Of a DNA stretch of 64,000 bases, positions 1 through 8,709 are shown piece after piece; position 1 is the stretch's first letter; every line of letters starts with the position of its first letter. Both the position numbers and the translations under genes were made by a program. The notes beneath the pieces were generated by a model that was given only the letters and a program-made list of their open reading frames with translations, was not told the DNA's origin and did not search any database. The stretch spans positions 3,658,001 through 3,722,000 of the forward strand of contig NZ_CP070975.1 of NCBI RefSeq assembly GCF_017377875.1, read 5' to 3'. The DNA comes from Alcaligenes sp. SORT26 (GTDB lineage Bacteria; Pseudomonadota; Gammaproteobacteria; Burkholderiales; Burkholderiaceae_B).

Positions 1-1
1 G

Positions 2-265
2 GCTTCCCATCCCGATGCTCTGGTTGAACAGGTTCTGGGCAGTCCCGTGCCTGTCGCTGGCCTGCGTGACTGGCTGCATGGCCGCACGGGTAACGCCCCG
101 GTTCAGAGCGAACGCCGGGATGATCAGCAAAAGCTGAACAGTTTCGAGCAGTCTGGCTGGCGCGTGACGCTATCGCGTTACGACGAGCAGGGGCCGCGCT
201 TGCTGCAACTGAATCGTCATGAATCCAGCCGCTCTATCAGTGTGCGTCTGGTTGTGGATCAGTAA
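2..265 (+). CDS. lolB: Outer-membrane lipoprotein LolB, C-terminal part (5' end outside window)
   Basis: This frame is open from the window edge and ends with TAA at 263-265, so only the last 87 codons are present. LolB receives lipoproteins from the LolA chaperone and inserts them in the outer membrane. The segment around LGSPVPVAGLRDWLHGR matches the LolB C-terminal pattern in which a P-V-x-x-L-x-x-W-L-x-G-R stretch precedes the final beta strands. A GTG at 47 could be misread as a start, but coding continues upstream of it. ispE follows after 20 bases; lolB-ispE adjacency is common in proteobacteria and supports the call. The N-terminal lipobox cannot be seen. Confidence 0.8.
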   Translation, partial: ASHPDALVEQVLGSPVPVAGLRDWLHGRTGNAPVQSERRDDQQKLNSFEQSGWRVTLSRYDEQGPRLLQLNRHESSRSISVRLVVDQ

Positions 266-285
266 AGCCCGAGCAGGTTTGTGTA

Positions 286-1224
286 ATGGCGCTCTATCAC
301 GTCCCGGCTCCGGCCAAAATCAATCTGTTTTTGCATGTCACGGGCCGTCGAGACGACGGCTACCATTTCCTGCAAACGGCCTTCCGTTTTGTTGATCTGA
401 ATGACTACCTGAGCTTTGTGCCGCGCAGTGATGGTCAGATCCATCGGGCACACAGCACCTTAAGCGATGTAGAGCCCGAACAAGATCTGGTCATCAAAGC
501 CGCCCGTGCCTTGCAGCGGGCGACCGGGACCCATCAGGGCGTGGACATCTCTTGCATCAAGAACATTCCTTCCGGTGCAGGCATGGGAGGAGGCTCCAGC
601 GATGCGGCTACCACCTTGATCGCGTTGAACCGCTTATGGGGGCTGGGTCTGAGCCGTCAGGCCCTGATGGATATTGCCTTGCCCTTGGGCGCCGATGTTC
701 CCGTATTCGTATTTGGGCAGGCCGCTTTTGCCGAAGGGGTAGGCGAGCAGTTGCAAGCTATTCAGATGCCTCCCCGGGATTACCTGATCATCCGGCCACC
801 ACAATTTATATCCACCGGGAAAATATTTAGCTCCGAATGCTTGACACGTGATGAGAAACCTATCACAATGACGTTCTTTACTGATTGGCAAGAAAAATTC
901 TGGCAAGCCAAGGACAACAATCCTTATTTTGGCAGAAACAATCTGGAGTCAGTCGCATTCAGTCTTTATCCTGATTTAGAAAATTTAAAACAGGGTTTGC
1001 AAAGTTTAAAATTGAATGCTAGAATGACGGGCTCAGGTTCTTGTTTGTTTGTTGAGTGCAGAGACAAACAAAGTGCCATGAACGGTCAAGTTGAAATTGA
1101 CCGAAATAGCAGTAAAATAGATTTTTCTGGTAGCACAGAAATAAGTGGTGATAAGTTGCTGGTCGAACAAACTTGGGTTTGTTCTGGATTGCAAGATCAT
1201 CCACTACGCTACTGGATTAAGTAA
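286..1224 (+). CDS. ispE: 4-diphosphocytidyl-2-C-methyl-D-erythritol kinase
   Basis: IspE phosphorylates CDP-methylerythritol in the MEP pathway to isoprenoids. The 312-residue product carries the GHMP-kinase features: PAKINLFL near residue 10, the ATP-binding loop GAGMGGGSSDA at about 97-107, GADVPVF around 135 with the likely catalytic Asp, and MTGSGSCLF near 250. Length is slightly above the usual 280-300. The gene is compositionally split. The 5' half resembles its neighbours, but from about base 790 the DNA turns AT-rich; one 60-base row at 961-1020 counts 16 G+C. The frame stays intact and the C-terminal family motifs are present, so it looks functional but mosaic. tRNA-Gln follows immediately. 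Confidence 0.95.
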   Translation: MALYHVPAPAKINLFLHVTGRRDDGYHFLQTAFRFVDLNDYLSFVPRSDGQIHRAHSTLSDVEPEQDLVIKAARALQRATGTHQGVDISCIKNIPSGAGMGGGSSDAATTLIALNRLWGLGLSRQALMDIALPLGADVPVFVFGQAAFAEGVGEQLQAIQMPPRDYLIIRPPQFISTGKIFSSECLTRDEKPITMTFFTDWQEKFWQAKDNNPYFGRNNLESVAFSLYPDLENLKQGLQSLKLNARMTGSGSCLFVECRDKQSAMNGQVEIDRNSSKIDFSGSTEISGDKLLVEQTWVCSGLQDHPLRYWIK

Positions 1225-1229
1225 GTATT

Positions 1230-1306
1230 TGGGGAATCGCCAAGCTGGTTAAGGCACTGGATTTTGATTCCAGCATGCGAAGGTTCGAATCCTTCTTCCC
1301 CAGCCA
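1230..1306 (+). tRNA. tRNA-Gln (anticodon TTG)
   Basis: A full cloverleaf can be drawn. The 7-bp acceptor stem pairs 1230-1236 (TGGGGAA) with 1296-1302 (TTCCCCA). The anticodon stem CTGGA/TCCAG (1257-1261, 1269-1273) encloses the loop TTTTGAT with anticodon TTG at 1264-1266. The T arm carries GGTTCGAATCC. The encoded GCCA end is at 1303-1306. It sits 5 bases after ispE and about 105 bases before prs. Confidence 0.96.
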
Positions 1307-1411
1307 CCTTTCAGGCCTAGCCTGCGATAATGTAAAGCTGTTGAGTCGTTGCCTTAACGAGGTCCCGATCAACAGCTTTGCTTTTCCTGCATCAAAAATC
1401 TATCTCCCATC

Positions 1412-2362
1412 ATGGCACAAGACCGATTCATGATCTTCACCGGCACGGCTAATCCTCGCCTTGCTGTCGATGTCGTCAACCACCTTGATATGTCGCTGGG
1501 GAAAATGACGGTGGGTCGCTTCTCTGACGGGGAAGCCATGGTTGAAATTAACGAGAACGTGCGCGGTCGCGATGTTTTTGTTCTGCAACCCACCTGCGCT
1601 CCCACCAACGACAATCTGATGGAAATCATGGTGATGGTCGATGCCTTGCGCCGTGCTTCGGCCGGTCGCATCACTGCTGCCATCCCTTACTTTGGTTACG
1701 CCCGCCAGGATCGACGCCCCCGTTCGGCGCGTGTGTCGATCTCTGCCAAGGTCGTAGCCAATATGTTGCAAGTGGTTGGTGTTGATCGCGTCATGATGAT
1801 GGATCTGCACGCTGACCAAATCCAGGGTTTCTTCGATATCCCTGTCGACAATATCTACGCTTCCCCCATTTTGCTGGGCGATATCTGGCGCTGTAACTAC
1901 CAGGACATGGTGGTTGTTTCGCCTGACATCGGCGGTGTAGTGCGCGCACGTGCACTGGCCAAGCAACTGGAAGTGGATCTGGCTATTATCGACAAGCGCC
2001 GCCCACGCGCCAACGTCTCCGAAGTCATGAACATCATTGGTGACGTCAACGGACGCACCTGCATCCTGATGGATGACATGGTGGATACGGCCGGTACGCT
2101 GTGCAAGGCGGCTGAAGCGCTGAAAGAGCGTGGTGCCAAGGCGGTTTACGCCTACTGTACGCACCCAGTGCTCTCGGGCGAGGCCATCGAACGTATTACG
2201 CATTCTCAATTGAACGAGCTGGTTGTGACGGACACGATTCCTTTGTCCGCCAAGGCCCGCGAGTGCAGCAAGATCCGCCAACTGTCCTGTGCAGCACTGT
2301 TGGGCGAGACTATCTTGCGTATCTCGAACGCCGAGTCCGTCAGCTCCTTGTTCACTGACTAA
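1412..2362 (+). CDS. prs: Ribose-phosphate pyrophosphokinase (PRPP synthase)
   Basis: Prs makes 5-phosphoribosyl-1-pyrophosphate from ribose 5-phosphate and ATP, the precursor of nucleotides, histidine, tryptophan and NAD. The 316-residue length matches E. coli Prs. Visible features are the flexible catalytic loop [17 protein letters not shown] (about 93-109), [11 protein letters not shown] near 131, the [13 protein letters not shown] segment near 167-179, and the PRPP-binding loop [14 protein letters not shown] near 217-230. The ATG at 1412 gives the family N-terminus. The ispE-tRNA-prs-rplY-pth-ychF order is the conserved beta/gammaproteobacterial arrangement. Confidence 0.97.
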   Translation: MAQDRFMIFTGTANPRLAVDVVNHLDMSLGKMTVGRFSDGEAMVEINENVRGRDVFVLQPTCAPTNDNLMEIMVMVDALRRASAGRITAAIPYFGYARQDRRPRSARVSISAKVVANMLQVVGVDRVMMMDLHADQIQGFFDIPVDNIYASPILLGDIWRCNYQDMVVVSPDIGGVVRARALAKQLEVDLAIIDKRRPRANVSEVMNIIGDVNGRTCILMDDMVDTAGTLCKAAEALKERGAKAVYAYCTHPVLSGEAIERITHSQLNELVVTDTIPLSAKARECSKIRQLSCAALLGETILRISNAESVSSLFTD

Positions 2363-2372
2363 GTTTTTTTAG

Positions 2373-2394
2373 CGTGTGCTGGTCGCGGCACACG
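2373..2394 (+). promoter_or_regulatory. Hairpin in the prs-rplY gap
   Basis: Arms CGTGTGC (2373-2379) and GCACACG (2388-2394) form a 7-bp stem. A seven-T run at 2364-2370 lies just before the stem rather than after it, so it does not have the form of a rightward terminator. It lies in the leader of rplY and could affect rplY expression or prs mRNA 3' processing. Function is not shown by sequence alone. Confidence 0.35.
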
Positions 2395-2459
2395 TCAACT
2401 AGGTAGGCAACTACCGTTTTTTCGCAGTGATCTGATGATCCTGCAAATTGGAGTTTTCC

Positions 2460-3059
2460 ATGAAATTCACCGCTACGTCGCGTGATGTACAAGGTACGAG
2501 TGCGAGCCGCCGCCTGCGTCACGCTGGCCGAGTTCCTGCTATTGTTTACGGTGGCGAAGAACAGCCCGTCGTGATCTCTCTGGATCATAACGAGACTTAC
2601 CACAACCTGCGCAAAGAAGCCTTCCACGCTTCCATCCTGACGATGGAACTGGACGGTAAAGCTGAAAAAGTGCTGTTGCGCTCGGTTCAGTGGCACCCAT
2701 ACAAGCAGCAAGTTCTGCACGTTGATTTCCAACGCGTTCTGGCTTCGCAAGCCATCACCACCAAAGTTCCTTTGAACTTTGAAGGTGGCGATGTGTCCCC
2801 AGCCGTCAAGCTGAGCAGCCAAGTTATCAGCCACATCCTGACCGACCTGGAAATCACCTGCTTGCCAGGTAACCTGCCTGTGTCCATCACTGTGGACCTG
2901 AGCGGCATGACTGCCAACGCCAACTTGCACCTGGACAGCATCAAGCTGCCACGTGGTGTGACTTACGCTGGCAACGACGCCAACCCTCTGCTGGCTGCTG
3001 CTCTGCCAGTTGGTGGTGGTGCTGCTGTTTCGGAAGAAACAGAAGAAAGCGCCGAGTAA
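2460..3059 (+). CDS. rplY: 50S ribosomal protein bL25 (Ctc/TL5 form)
   Basis: bL25 binds 5S rRNA in the large ribosomal subunit; the long form has an extra C-terminal beta domain. The product is 199 residues from ATG 2460 and begins MKFTATSRDVQGTSASRRLR. The family pattern RHAGRVPAIVYGG follows, and the C-terminus is acidic (EETEESAE). The ATG at 2460 is preferred over a TTG at 2448 because GGAG at 2450-2453 is correctly spaced before the ATG. pth follows, the usual neighbour. Confidence 0.95.
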   Translation: MKFTATSRDVQGTSASRRLRHAGRVPAIVYGGEEQPVVISLDHNETYHNLRKEAFHASILTMELDGKAEKVLLRSVQWHPYKQQVLHVDFQRVLASQAITTKVPLNFEGGDVSPAVKLSSQVISHILTDLEITCLPGNLPVSITVDLSGMTANANLHLDSIKLPRGVTYAGNDANPLLAAALPVGGGAAVSEETEESAE

Positions 3060-3187
3060 TCAAGATTGCCTGCTGGCTTCGGTCGGCAGACAGCTTGGCG
3101 AATCAACCCCTGTCAGCGTATGCTGGCGGGGGTTTGTTATTTGTGCCTGCATCCTTGCCGATGTAGCTGCTTCCTGCGAAAACATTC

Positions 3188-3784
3188 ATGTCTGAGCCTA
3201 TCCGTTTGATTGTCGGCCTGGGTAATCCTGGCCCCGAGTACGAAACCACCCGTCACAATGCGGGTTTTTGGCTGGCAGACCAGTTGGCCGATGATTTGCA
3301 TGCGACGTTCAACCTGGAAAAGTCCTTTTTCTCCTGGGTGGCCAAAGCGCGTTTTGAAGGTGAAAACGTCATCATCGCCAAACCCATTACCTTCATGAAC
3401 AAGTCCGGGCAAGCCGCCGGTGCTTTGATGCGTTTTTACAAGCTCAAACCCGAGCAAGTGCTGGTCTTGCATGACGAGCTGGATTTGCTGCCCGGTCAGG
3501 TGAAGATGAAAAAAGGCGGTGGACACGCTGGGCACAACGGCCTGCGCGACATTCAGTCCGCGTTTGGTACACCGGATTTCTGGCGTTTACGCCTGGGTAT
3601 CGGTCATCCCCGTACCTTGGGGCTGGCCCAGCAAGTGGTGAACTTCGTGCTGCATACCCCCCGCAATGAAGAATTGCGCGAGATTGAAGACGGTATGAAC
3701 CGTTGCCGCATCATGATGCCTGCTTTGCTGCGTGGCGACTTTGAACAGGCGACCCGCCAGCTTCACGCGCCGCAGAAGGCCTGA
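3188..3784 (+). CDS. pth: Peptidyl-tRNA hydrolase
   Basis: Pth cleaves peptidyl-tRNA released by stalled ribosomes and recycles tRNA. The 198-residue protein has the family signature [17 protein letters not shown] with catalytic His23. ITFMNKSG and GHAGHNGL follow, containing the conserved asparagines that position peptide and tRNA. Length is typical. It ends 3 bases before the CPBP protease gene starts, so the two are probably co-transcribed. Confidence 0.97.
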   Translation: MSEPIRLIVGLGNPGPEYETTRHNAGFWLADQLADDLHATFNLEKSFFSWVAKARFEGENVIIAKPITFMNKSGQAAGALMRFYKLKPEQVLVLHDELDLLPGQVKMKKGGGHAGHNGLRDIQSAFGTPDFWRLRLGIGHPRTLGLAQQVVNFVLHTPRNEELREIEDGMNRCRIMMPALLRGDFEQATRQLHAPQKA

Positions 3785-3787
3785 AGC

Positions 3788-4606
3788 ATGACGCCAGCGC
3801 CAAGCAGCCAGATGCGTTTCCGGGACGAACTCAAAGATTTTTTCCATTTTCTGCGTCATCCCCGTAGCGCCCGGCGCTTGCCCGGCAGAGTGCAAGGAGA
3901 TGGCTGGTATCTGGATTGGTTTGCTCCCTTGCCCTGGAAGCGCATGCTGCAATGGGCGGGCATGCTGTGGCTGATTAACGCTCTGGTGCTGGGGCCGATT
4001 GCGGTCTCCGTAGCAGGAGTAGGCGGTGCTCAACACCGGCTGGACCCTACTAATATTCCTTGGGTACAAGCCATCATCTGGGCACCCATCGTGGAAGAGC
4101 TGGTTTTCCGCTTTGTACTCCGACGGCCATCACAATGGCTGACGGTAGTCCCGCTGGCGGTGCTCTTGATGTTCCAGGGCCCAAGCTGGTTCATGCAGGC
4201 CTTGCTGGCATTGGGGCTGGCGCTATGGATTAGCCGTTACACCGGCCTGTCTCGTACCGCCTTACCCGCAGGAAGTCCTTGGTGGCGCAAGCTCCTGGCG
4301 GCCTTGCAAGGGCGAGCCTGGCGATTTTCCTCCATGCGGCGTTATTGGCGCTGGTTCCCCTGGGTGTTCTACGGCATGACCCTGGCCTTTGGGGCGCTGC
4401 ATTTGTATAACTTTCAGCTCAACAGCACGAGCTGGTTCTTGTTGCCCATGCTGGTACTACCCCAATGTATGACGGGTCTGGTACTGGCCTGGCTGCGCGT
4501 GCGTCGCGGCATTGGCGCGTCGATTGTGTTGCACGCCATCTTCAATGGCGGTCCGGTCTTGCTGATTATTGGCTTGCTCAAGCTCTTTGACGGCATCCCC
4601 GTCTAA
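3788..4606 (+). CDS. CPBP-family intramembrane metalloprotease
   Basis: This 272-residue membrane protein carries the CPBP (CAAX protease / bacteriocin processing, Rce1-like) motifs in order. They are EELVFR with Glu103/Glu104, FGALH with His205, and HAIFN with His249 and Asn253. These correspond to the catalytic glutamates and metal or water ligands of the family. Several hydrophobic segments lie around 55-75, 95-110, 118-148, 190-205, 215-235 and 245-265. The substrate is unknown; some relatives process prenylated or secreted peptides, but nothing nearby suggests a bacteriocin. The N-terminal 50 residues are basic and probably cytosolic. Confidence 0.85.
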   Translation: MTPAPSSQMRFRDELKDFFHFLRHPRSARRLPGRVQGDGWYLDWFAPLPWKRMLQWAGMLWLINALVLGPIAVSVAGVGGAQHRLDPTNIPWVQAIIWAPIVEELVFRFVLRRPSQWLTVVPLAVLLMFQGPSWFMQALLALGLALWISRYTGLSRTALPAGSPWWRKLLAALQGRAWRFSSMRRYWRWFPWVFYGMTLAFGALHLYNFQLNSTSWFLLPMLVLPQCMTGLVLAWLRVRRGIGASIVLHAIFNGGPVLLIIGLLKLFDGIPV

Positions 4607-4736
4607 GCAAATCGGCATCTCCACGCGCTATCCTGTGTCCCCGGCACGACTGTTCTGAGCCGTCTGCAGGCCCTGCAGCGCCCAAGGGCGCTACAATAGC
4701 GCATCGTTTTATAACTCTTTGATTTTCAGGATACTC

Positions 4737-5828
4737 ATGGCACTGCAATGCGGCATCGTTGGCTTGCCCAACGTTGGTAAATCCACTCTGTTCAACGCTC
4801 TGACCAAAGCCGGCATTGCGGCTGAAAACTACCCCTTCTGCACCATCGAACCGAACGTCGGTGTGGTCGAAGTTCCTGATCAGCGTTTGCAAGATCTGGC
4901 CAAGATCGTGAATCCCGAGCGTATTCTGCCTGCCGTGGTGGAATTTGTAGACATTGCTGGTCTGGTCGCCGGTGCATCCAAGGGCGAAGGCCTGGGTAAC
5001 CAATTCCTGGCCAACATCCGCGAAACCGATGCCACCGTGCACGTGGTGCGCTGTTTTGCCGATGACAACGTGATTCACGTTGCCGGTAAAGTGGACCCCC
5101 TGGCTGACATCGAAATCATCAACACCGAATTGGCATTGGCTGACTTGGGTATCGTGGAAAAAGCGGTACACCGCAACCAGAAGCTGGCCCGCTCTGGCGA
5201 CAAAGACGCGACCAAACTGGTAGCCTTGCTGGAGCGTATTGAGACAGCCTTGGGTCAAGGCAAGTCCGTACGTTCGCTGAAGCTGGACGAAGACGAACTG
5301 TTGCAGATCAAATCCTACGGCTTCATCACCGCCAAGCCCACCATGTACGTGGCCAACGTGAAAGAAGACGGCTTCACCAACAACCCCCACCTGGAAGCCG
5401 TGCAGAGTTACGCTGCTGCTGATGGCGCTCCTGTTGTGGCCGTATGTGCTGCCGTCGAAGCCGAAATCGCCGAACTGGACGACGCCGACAAGATCGAATT
5501 CCTGTCCGATCTGGGTATGGAAGAACCTGGCTTGAACCGTGTAATTCGCGCTGCCTACAGCTTGCTGGGCCTGCAAACCTACTTCACCGCAGGCGTCAAA
5601 GAAGTTCGCGCCTGGACCATCCGCGTGGGTGACACCGCCCCTCAAGCCGCTGGCGTGATCCACACCGACTTCGAGCGCGGCTTCATTCGTGCACAGACCA
5701 TCGCTTTTGACGACTTTGTAGCCTGCAAGGGTGAGCAAGGTGCCAAGGAAGCGGGCAAGATGCGCGCTGAAGGTAAGGAATACATCGTCAAAGATGGCGA
5801 CGTGCTGAACTTCCTGTTTAACGTCTAA
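4737..5828 (+). CDS. ychF: Redox-regulated ATPase YchF (Obg-like)
   Basis: YchF/OLA1 is a universally conserved P-loop ATPase that associates with ribosomes and is linked to oxidative stress control. The 363-residue length from ATG 4737 equals that of E. coli YchF. Motifs: G1 loop GLPNVGKST near 8-16, [17 protein letters not shown] (G3) near 70, NVKE near 205 in place of the GTPase NKxD, and a C-terminal TGS domain ([17 protein letters not shown]). An upstream ATG at 4719 is less likely because [11 protein letters not shown] is the family N-terminus. A strong terminator follows. Confidence 0.96.
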   Translation: MALQCGIVGLPNVGKSTLFNALTKAGIAAENYPFCTIEPNVGVVEVPDQRLQDLAKIVNPERILPAVVEFVDIAGLVAGASKGEGLGNQFLANIRETDATVHVVRCFADDNVIHVAGKVDPLADIEIINTELALADLGIVEKAVHRNQKLARSGDKDATKLVALLERIETALGQGKSVRSLKLDEDELLQIKSYGFITAKPTMYVANVKEDGFTNNPHLEAVQSYAAADGAPVVAVCAAVEAEIAELDDADKIEFLSDLGMEEPGLNRVIRAAYSLLGLQTYFTAGVKEVRAWTIRVGDTAPQAAGVIHTDFERGFIRAQTIAFDDFVACKGEQGAKEAGKMRAEGKEYIVKDGDVLNFLFNV

Positions 5829-5851
5829 GCTTCTTGCAAGTGGTGTAGATG

Positions 5852-5886
5852 TGGCAGGCCCCTGCTATCAGGCGCCTGCCATTTTT
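5852..5886 (+). terminator. Rho-independent terminator of ychF
   Basis: Arms TGGCAGGC (5852-5859) and GCCTGCCA (5874-5881) pair and are followed directly by TTTTT at 5882-5886. Confidence 0.88.
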
Positions 5887-5896
5887 CTGCCATTAT

Positions 5897-5917
5897 CTAT
5901 AATACTTAGTGTTATAG
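5897..5917. promoter_or_regulatory. Palindromic operator/promoter of the degraded toxin gene
   Basis: A 21-base near-perfect palindrome has arms CTATAATACT and AGTGTTATAG around a single central T; 9 of 10 positions pair. The left arm contains TATAAT, a consensus -10 box, so a bound repressor would cover the promoter. The toxin-like remnant starts 18 bases downstream. This matches an autoregulated toxin-antitoxin promoter, although no intact antitoxin gene was found here. Confidence 0.5.
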
Positions 5918-5935
5918 ATTCCGCTTGAGACTGTG

Positions 5936-6158
5936 GTGAGAGTTTTCAAAAAGCGCATGGTTCGAGCGGGTTGCCCGTAAGCAGGGCATTGCAGATCTGG
6001 CACTTCTGGATGCAGTAGCGCGAGCCGAGCGTGGACTTGTCAGTGTGGGTGAAAAAGTGACGTTCAAGAAGGTAGTCACGTATGTGTTTGGCTTGTCAGA
6101 AGCCCATTCAAGCAATCGCCTGATCATCCCCCCGCTGCTTGTTCAAGCAACATATTAG
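5936..6158 (+). pseudogene. Degraded RelE/ParE-type toxin gene
   Basis: Two frames joined by a frameshift resemble the PF06296-type RelE/HigB-like toxin. From GTG 5936 the frame reads V/M-R-V-F-K-K-R. From 5958 another frame reads WFERVARKQGIADLALLDA and then VARAERGLV, the family N-terminal pattern. After that the sequence leaves the family consensus (the usual DADLGGG segment is missing) and continues to a TAG at 6156-6158. The gene is therefore frameshifted near codon 7 and has an unrelated or shifted C-terminus. No antitoxin ORF follows. The family call rests on pattern memory and needs an alignment. Confidence 0.5.
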
Positions 6159-6229
6159 TTTAATAAACCGGTGCTTCCCTGCTCGCCCCGATTGTGTCGC
6201 TAATACTGTTTTTGAAGAGATCTTGTTGA

Positions 6230-7006
6230 ATGCTGGATTTAGAAAACTCGAACAGCCAGTTGCAGGCTGTCTTGGCGCTTGTGCAAAAAATCCTGAACCT
6301 TGATTTGCAAGCTCTCTATCTGCACGGTTCGGCTGTGGTTGGCGGGCTCAAGCCACAAAGCGATCTGGATATATTGGCGGTGGCCGATGCTCCTTTGTCA
6401 GACACACAGCGTCAGGAGTTGATTGCGGCTTTGTTGCCTGTCTCTACCCCCCATCCCGCTACGCCGGGTGGTCCGCGTTGTATCGAGCTGGTGGTGTGTC
6501 GTCTGGCTGATCTTCAACGCAATATGCATCCGGCCAAGGTGGAGTTTATCTACGGCGAATGGTTGCGGGATGCTTTCAACGAAGGCTACTTGTCTGAAGC
6601 CGCCGCTGATCCGGAATACACATTGCTTCTGGCTCAGGCTTGCCAGCAGGCGAAGTTGTTGTGGGGGAGGGATGTGCTGGCTGAGGTTCCCGCCACGCCG
6701 ATTGAGCATATACGCCAGGCAATGCGGGATGGCGCAGAGCCTTTGTACGAAGGGCTGCGGGGAGACGAGCGTAATGTTCTGCTGACCCTGGCACGGATGT
6801 GGCGCACAGGCGTGCACGGGGACTTTGTGACTAAAGAGCAGGCGGCAGCGTGGGCTATTCCCGAGCTGCCTTTGGACCTGGCCAGGACGTTGGAATATGC
6901 GCGTCTGGCTTATATCGGTGAGGTGGTTGACCGCTGGGATACAAGGGGCGAGGACGTAGAGCGCTTGGCACAGGAGTTACTTGGGAACCTTAAGCAGTCT
7001 TTGTAA
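6230..7006 (+). CDS. AadA-like aminoglycoside nucleotidyltransferase, ANT(3'')/ANT(9) family
   Basis: The 258-residue product has the nucleotidyltransferase core GSAVVGGLKPQSDLDIL, with Gly33-Ser34 and metal-binding Asp45/Asp47, and Glu86 (CIELVV) at the position of the AadA catalytic base. The C-terminal half is the helical domain found in streptomycin/spectinomycin adenylyltransferases. Length matches AadA (about 260). It sits alone with no integron, transposase or attC site, so it looks like a resident chromosomal gene. Whether it confers resistance cannot be read from sequence; substrate choice between ANT(3'') and ANT(9) is open. Confidence 0.85.
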   Translation: MLDLENSNSQLQAVLALVQKILNLDLQALYLHGSAVVGGLKPQSDLDILAVADAPLSDTQRQELIAALLPVSTPHPATPGGPRCIELVVCRLADLQRNMHPAKVEFIYGEWLRDAFNEGYLSEAAADPEYTLLLAQACQQAKLLWGRDVLAEVPATPIEHIRQAMRDGAEPLYEGLRGDERNVLLTLARMWRTGVHGDFVTKEQAAAWAIPELPLDLARTLEYARLAYIGEVVDRWDTRGEDVERLAQELLGNLKQSL

Positions 7007-7095
7007 GAGTTCGCCCTGAATTTGGCCCTCGGACCCACCGCCATCAGTGGTTGCCGTCCAGATAGCGGGGGGAGTGCCACTTATGTTTTGCGCCG

Positions 7096-8709
7096 CTACC
7101 AAGGTAGCAACCTCCAGCCTTCTTCACTAAATTCCAGCCGTTCCGTTAGCCCAAGGTTGTTCATGAAGGCATCGTCATGCGACACCACCATCAGCGTGCC
7201 CTGGTAGCTGCTCAACATGGTTTCCAGGGCCAAGGTGGAAGGCAGATCCAGGTGGTTGCTCGGTTCATCCAGAAGCAGTAATTGTGGCGGGGGATCAGCG
7301 TACAGGACGCAGGCCAAGGCGGCTTTCAGACGCTCGCCACCACTTAAGGCCCCGCTGGGGCCGGTGACTTTTTGGGCATCCAGGCCCAGTTGCGCCAGAC
7401 GCATGCGCAGGTCCCCTTCACTACTTTTGCGGTTGACGGCTTGGAGCTGCTCCAGCACGGTTTGTTGAGGATTCAGATCAGCCAGACCTTGGTCCAGATA
7501 AACATGCTGTAGCACTACTTTGCAGATACCTGCCACGGGTTCCAATTGGCCTGCGATGAGTTTGAGCAAGGTGGACTTCCCGCAGCCGTTTGGGCCGATC
7601 ACGCCGACGCGTTGCTGAGCACTCAAGAGCAGATTGAGGGGGGGCTGCTGCGTCGGGACAAACGGCAAGCTCACCTCATCCAGCTCGACGATTCGTTGGC
7701 GTGTCTGTGGCATCACAGGCAGGGCATGCAGATTAATGGCCGTGTCTTTATCGATCAGCTCAGCCGCCTCATGTACGCGCTGCGCCAGTTGCTTTTGAGC
7801 CGTAACATGTTGCTGACGCAGTTTTCCGGTGGTGGTTTCACTGCGGCCTTTTTGCCTGTCCAGCAAGATTTTGGCCTGATTAGCTTGTTTGCCTTGTTGA
7901 TTGCCGCGTGCCTGTCTACGTTCCTGCCGCTGGCGCTGCTCTTGCATGGTGTGCTCGGCTCGTTGGCGCTCCAGTTTGCGGTGCTCCAACTGGTCCATGG
8001 CGCTTTGCTGTTCCAGTGCTTTCTGTTCGGCGTAGTGGCTGTAGTTGCCGCCATAGCTGCGCAGTCCCAGGGAGGACAGTTCCACAATCCGTTCCATTGT
8101 GTCCAACAGTTGACGGTCATGGCTGATAACCAGCAAGCCGTGGGGCCAGTGTCGTAATTGCTCGATCAGGGCAAGTCGGTTGTCGCGATCCAGGTGGTTA
8201 CTAGGCTCATCCAGGATCAGGAAATCTGCCTGAGACAGCAAGGCATTGATGAGCGAGACCCGCATGGCCTGACCGCCACTTAGGGTATCGGCAGGCGTCT
8301 CTGCATTCAGATGTCCCAGTCCATTGCGTTCCAGCGCCTCTTGCAGTTGCTGCCGAATATCCCAACGGTCTTCGACCAGATTGAAATCTTCGACTGCGCT
8401 ACTGCCTGCTTCAATCCGGGCAAGGGCATCCAGGGTGGGACCTATGCCCGCCAGATCAGCTACGCGCAAACCACTGACAGAGCTAACTTGCTGCGCCAGA
8501 TAGTGCACTTTGCCCGAGCGTAGGCACCGCCCGCTGCTGGGCTGAATCTGCCCGGCCAGGATTTGAGCCAGAATGGTTTTGCCCACGCCATTGCGTCCGA
8601 CCAGGCCTGTACGCCGCGAGTCGAAGGTTTCGTTCAGTTGGGTAAACAGAGTCTTGCCTTGTGGCAAGGTATAGGAGACGCCTTCCAGCGTCAGATAAGG
8701 ATTCGTCAT
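7096..8709 (-). CDS. ABC-F family ATPase
   Basis: The product (537 residues from ATG 8709) has two ABC ATPase domains in one chain and no membrane segments, the ABC-F layout. Members act on ribosomes in translation rescue or antibiotic protection. Domain 1 has Walker A GRNGVGKT near 38-45 and LSGGQAMRVSL. Domain 2 has GPNGCGKST, LSGGERLKAAL and LLLLDEPSNHLDL. The interdomain linker is rich in Gln, Arg and Lys (about 240-300), as expected for the ribosome-contacting arm. Starts at 8724 (ATG) or 8733 (TTG) are possible; GGGGAG at about 8736-8741 is closer to those, but MTNPYLTLEGVSY is the typical family N-terminus. The subfamily is not assigned. Confidence 0.88.
   Translation of the reverse strand: MTNPYLTLEGVSYTLPQGKTLFTQLNETFDSRRTGLVGRNGVGKTILAQILAGQIQPSSGRCLRSGKVHYLAQQVSSVSGLRVADLAGIGPTLDALARIEAGSSAVEDFNLVEDRWDIRQQLQEALERNGLGHLNAETPADTLSGGQAMRVSLINALLSQADFLILDEPSNHLDRDNRLALIEQLRHWPHGLLVISHDRQLLDTMERIVELSSLGLRSYGGNYSHYAEQKALEQQSAMDQLEHRKLERQRAEHTMQEQRQRQERRQARGNQQGKQANQAKILLDRQKGRSETTTGKLRQQHVTAQKQLAQRVHEAAELIDKDTAINLHALPVMPQTRQRIVELDEVSLPFVPTQQPPLNLLLSAQQRVGVIGPNGCGKSTLLKLIAGQLEPVAGICKVVLQHVYLDQGLADLNPQQTVLEQLQAVNRKSSEGDLRMRLAQLGLDAQKVTGPSGALSGGERLKAALACVLYADPPPQLLLLDEPSNHLDLPSTLALETMLSSYQGTLMVVSHDDAFMNNLGLTERLEFSEEGWRLLPW

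Noticed and set aside
286-1224. ispE as a pseudogene or assembly chimera because of the AT-rich second half
   Set aside because: The frame is uninterrupted and C-terminal motifs such as MTGSGSCLF are present, so it is kept as an intact gene with mosaic composition.
1230-1306. Attachment-site duplication of the tRNA-Gln 3' end
   Set aside because: No second copy of the tRNA 3' segment or integrase gene was seen nearby within the window.
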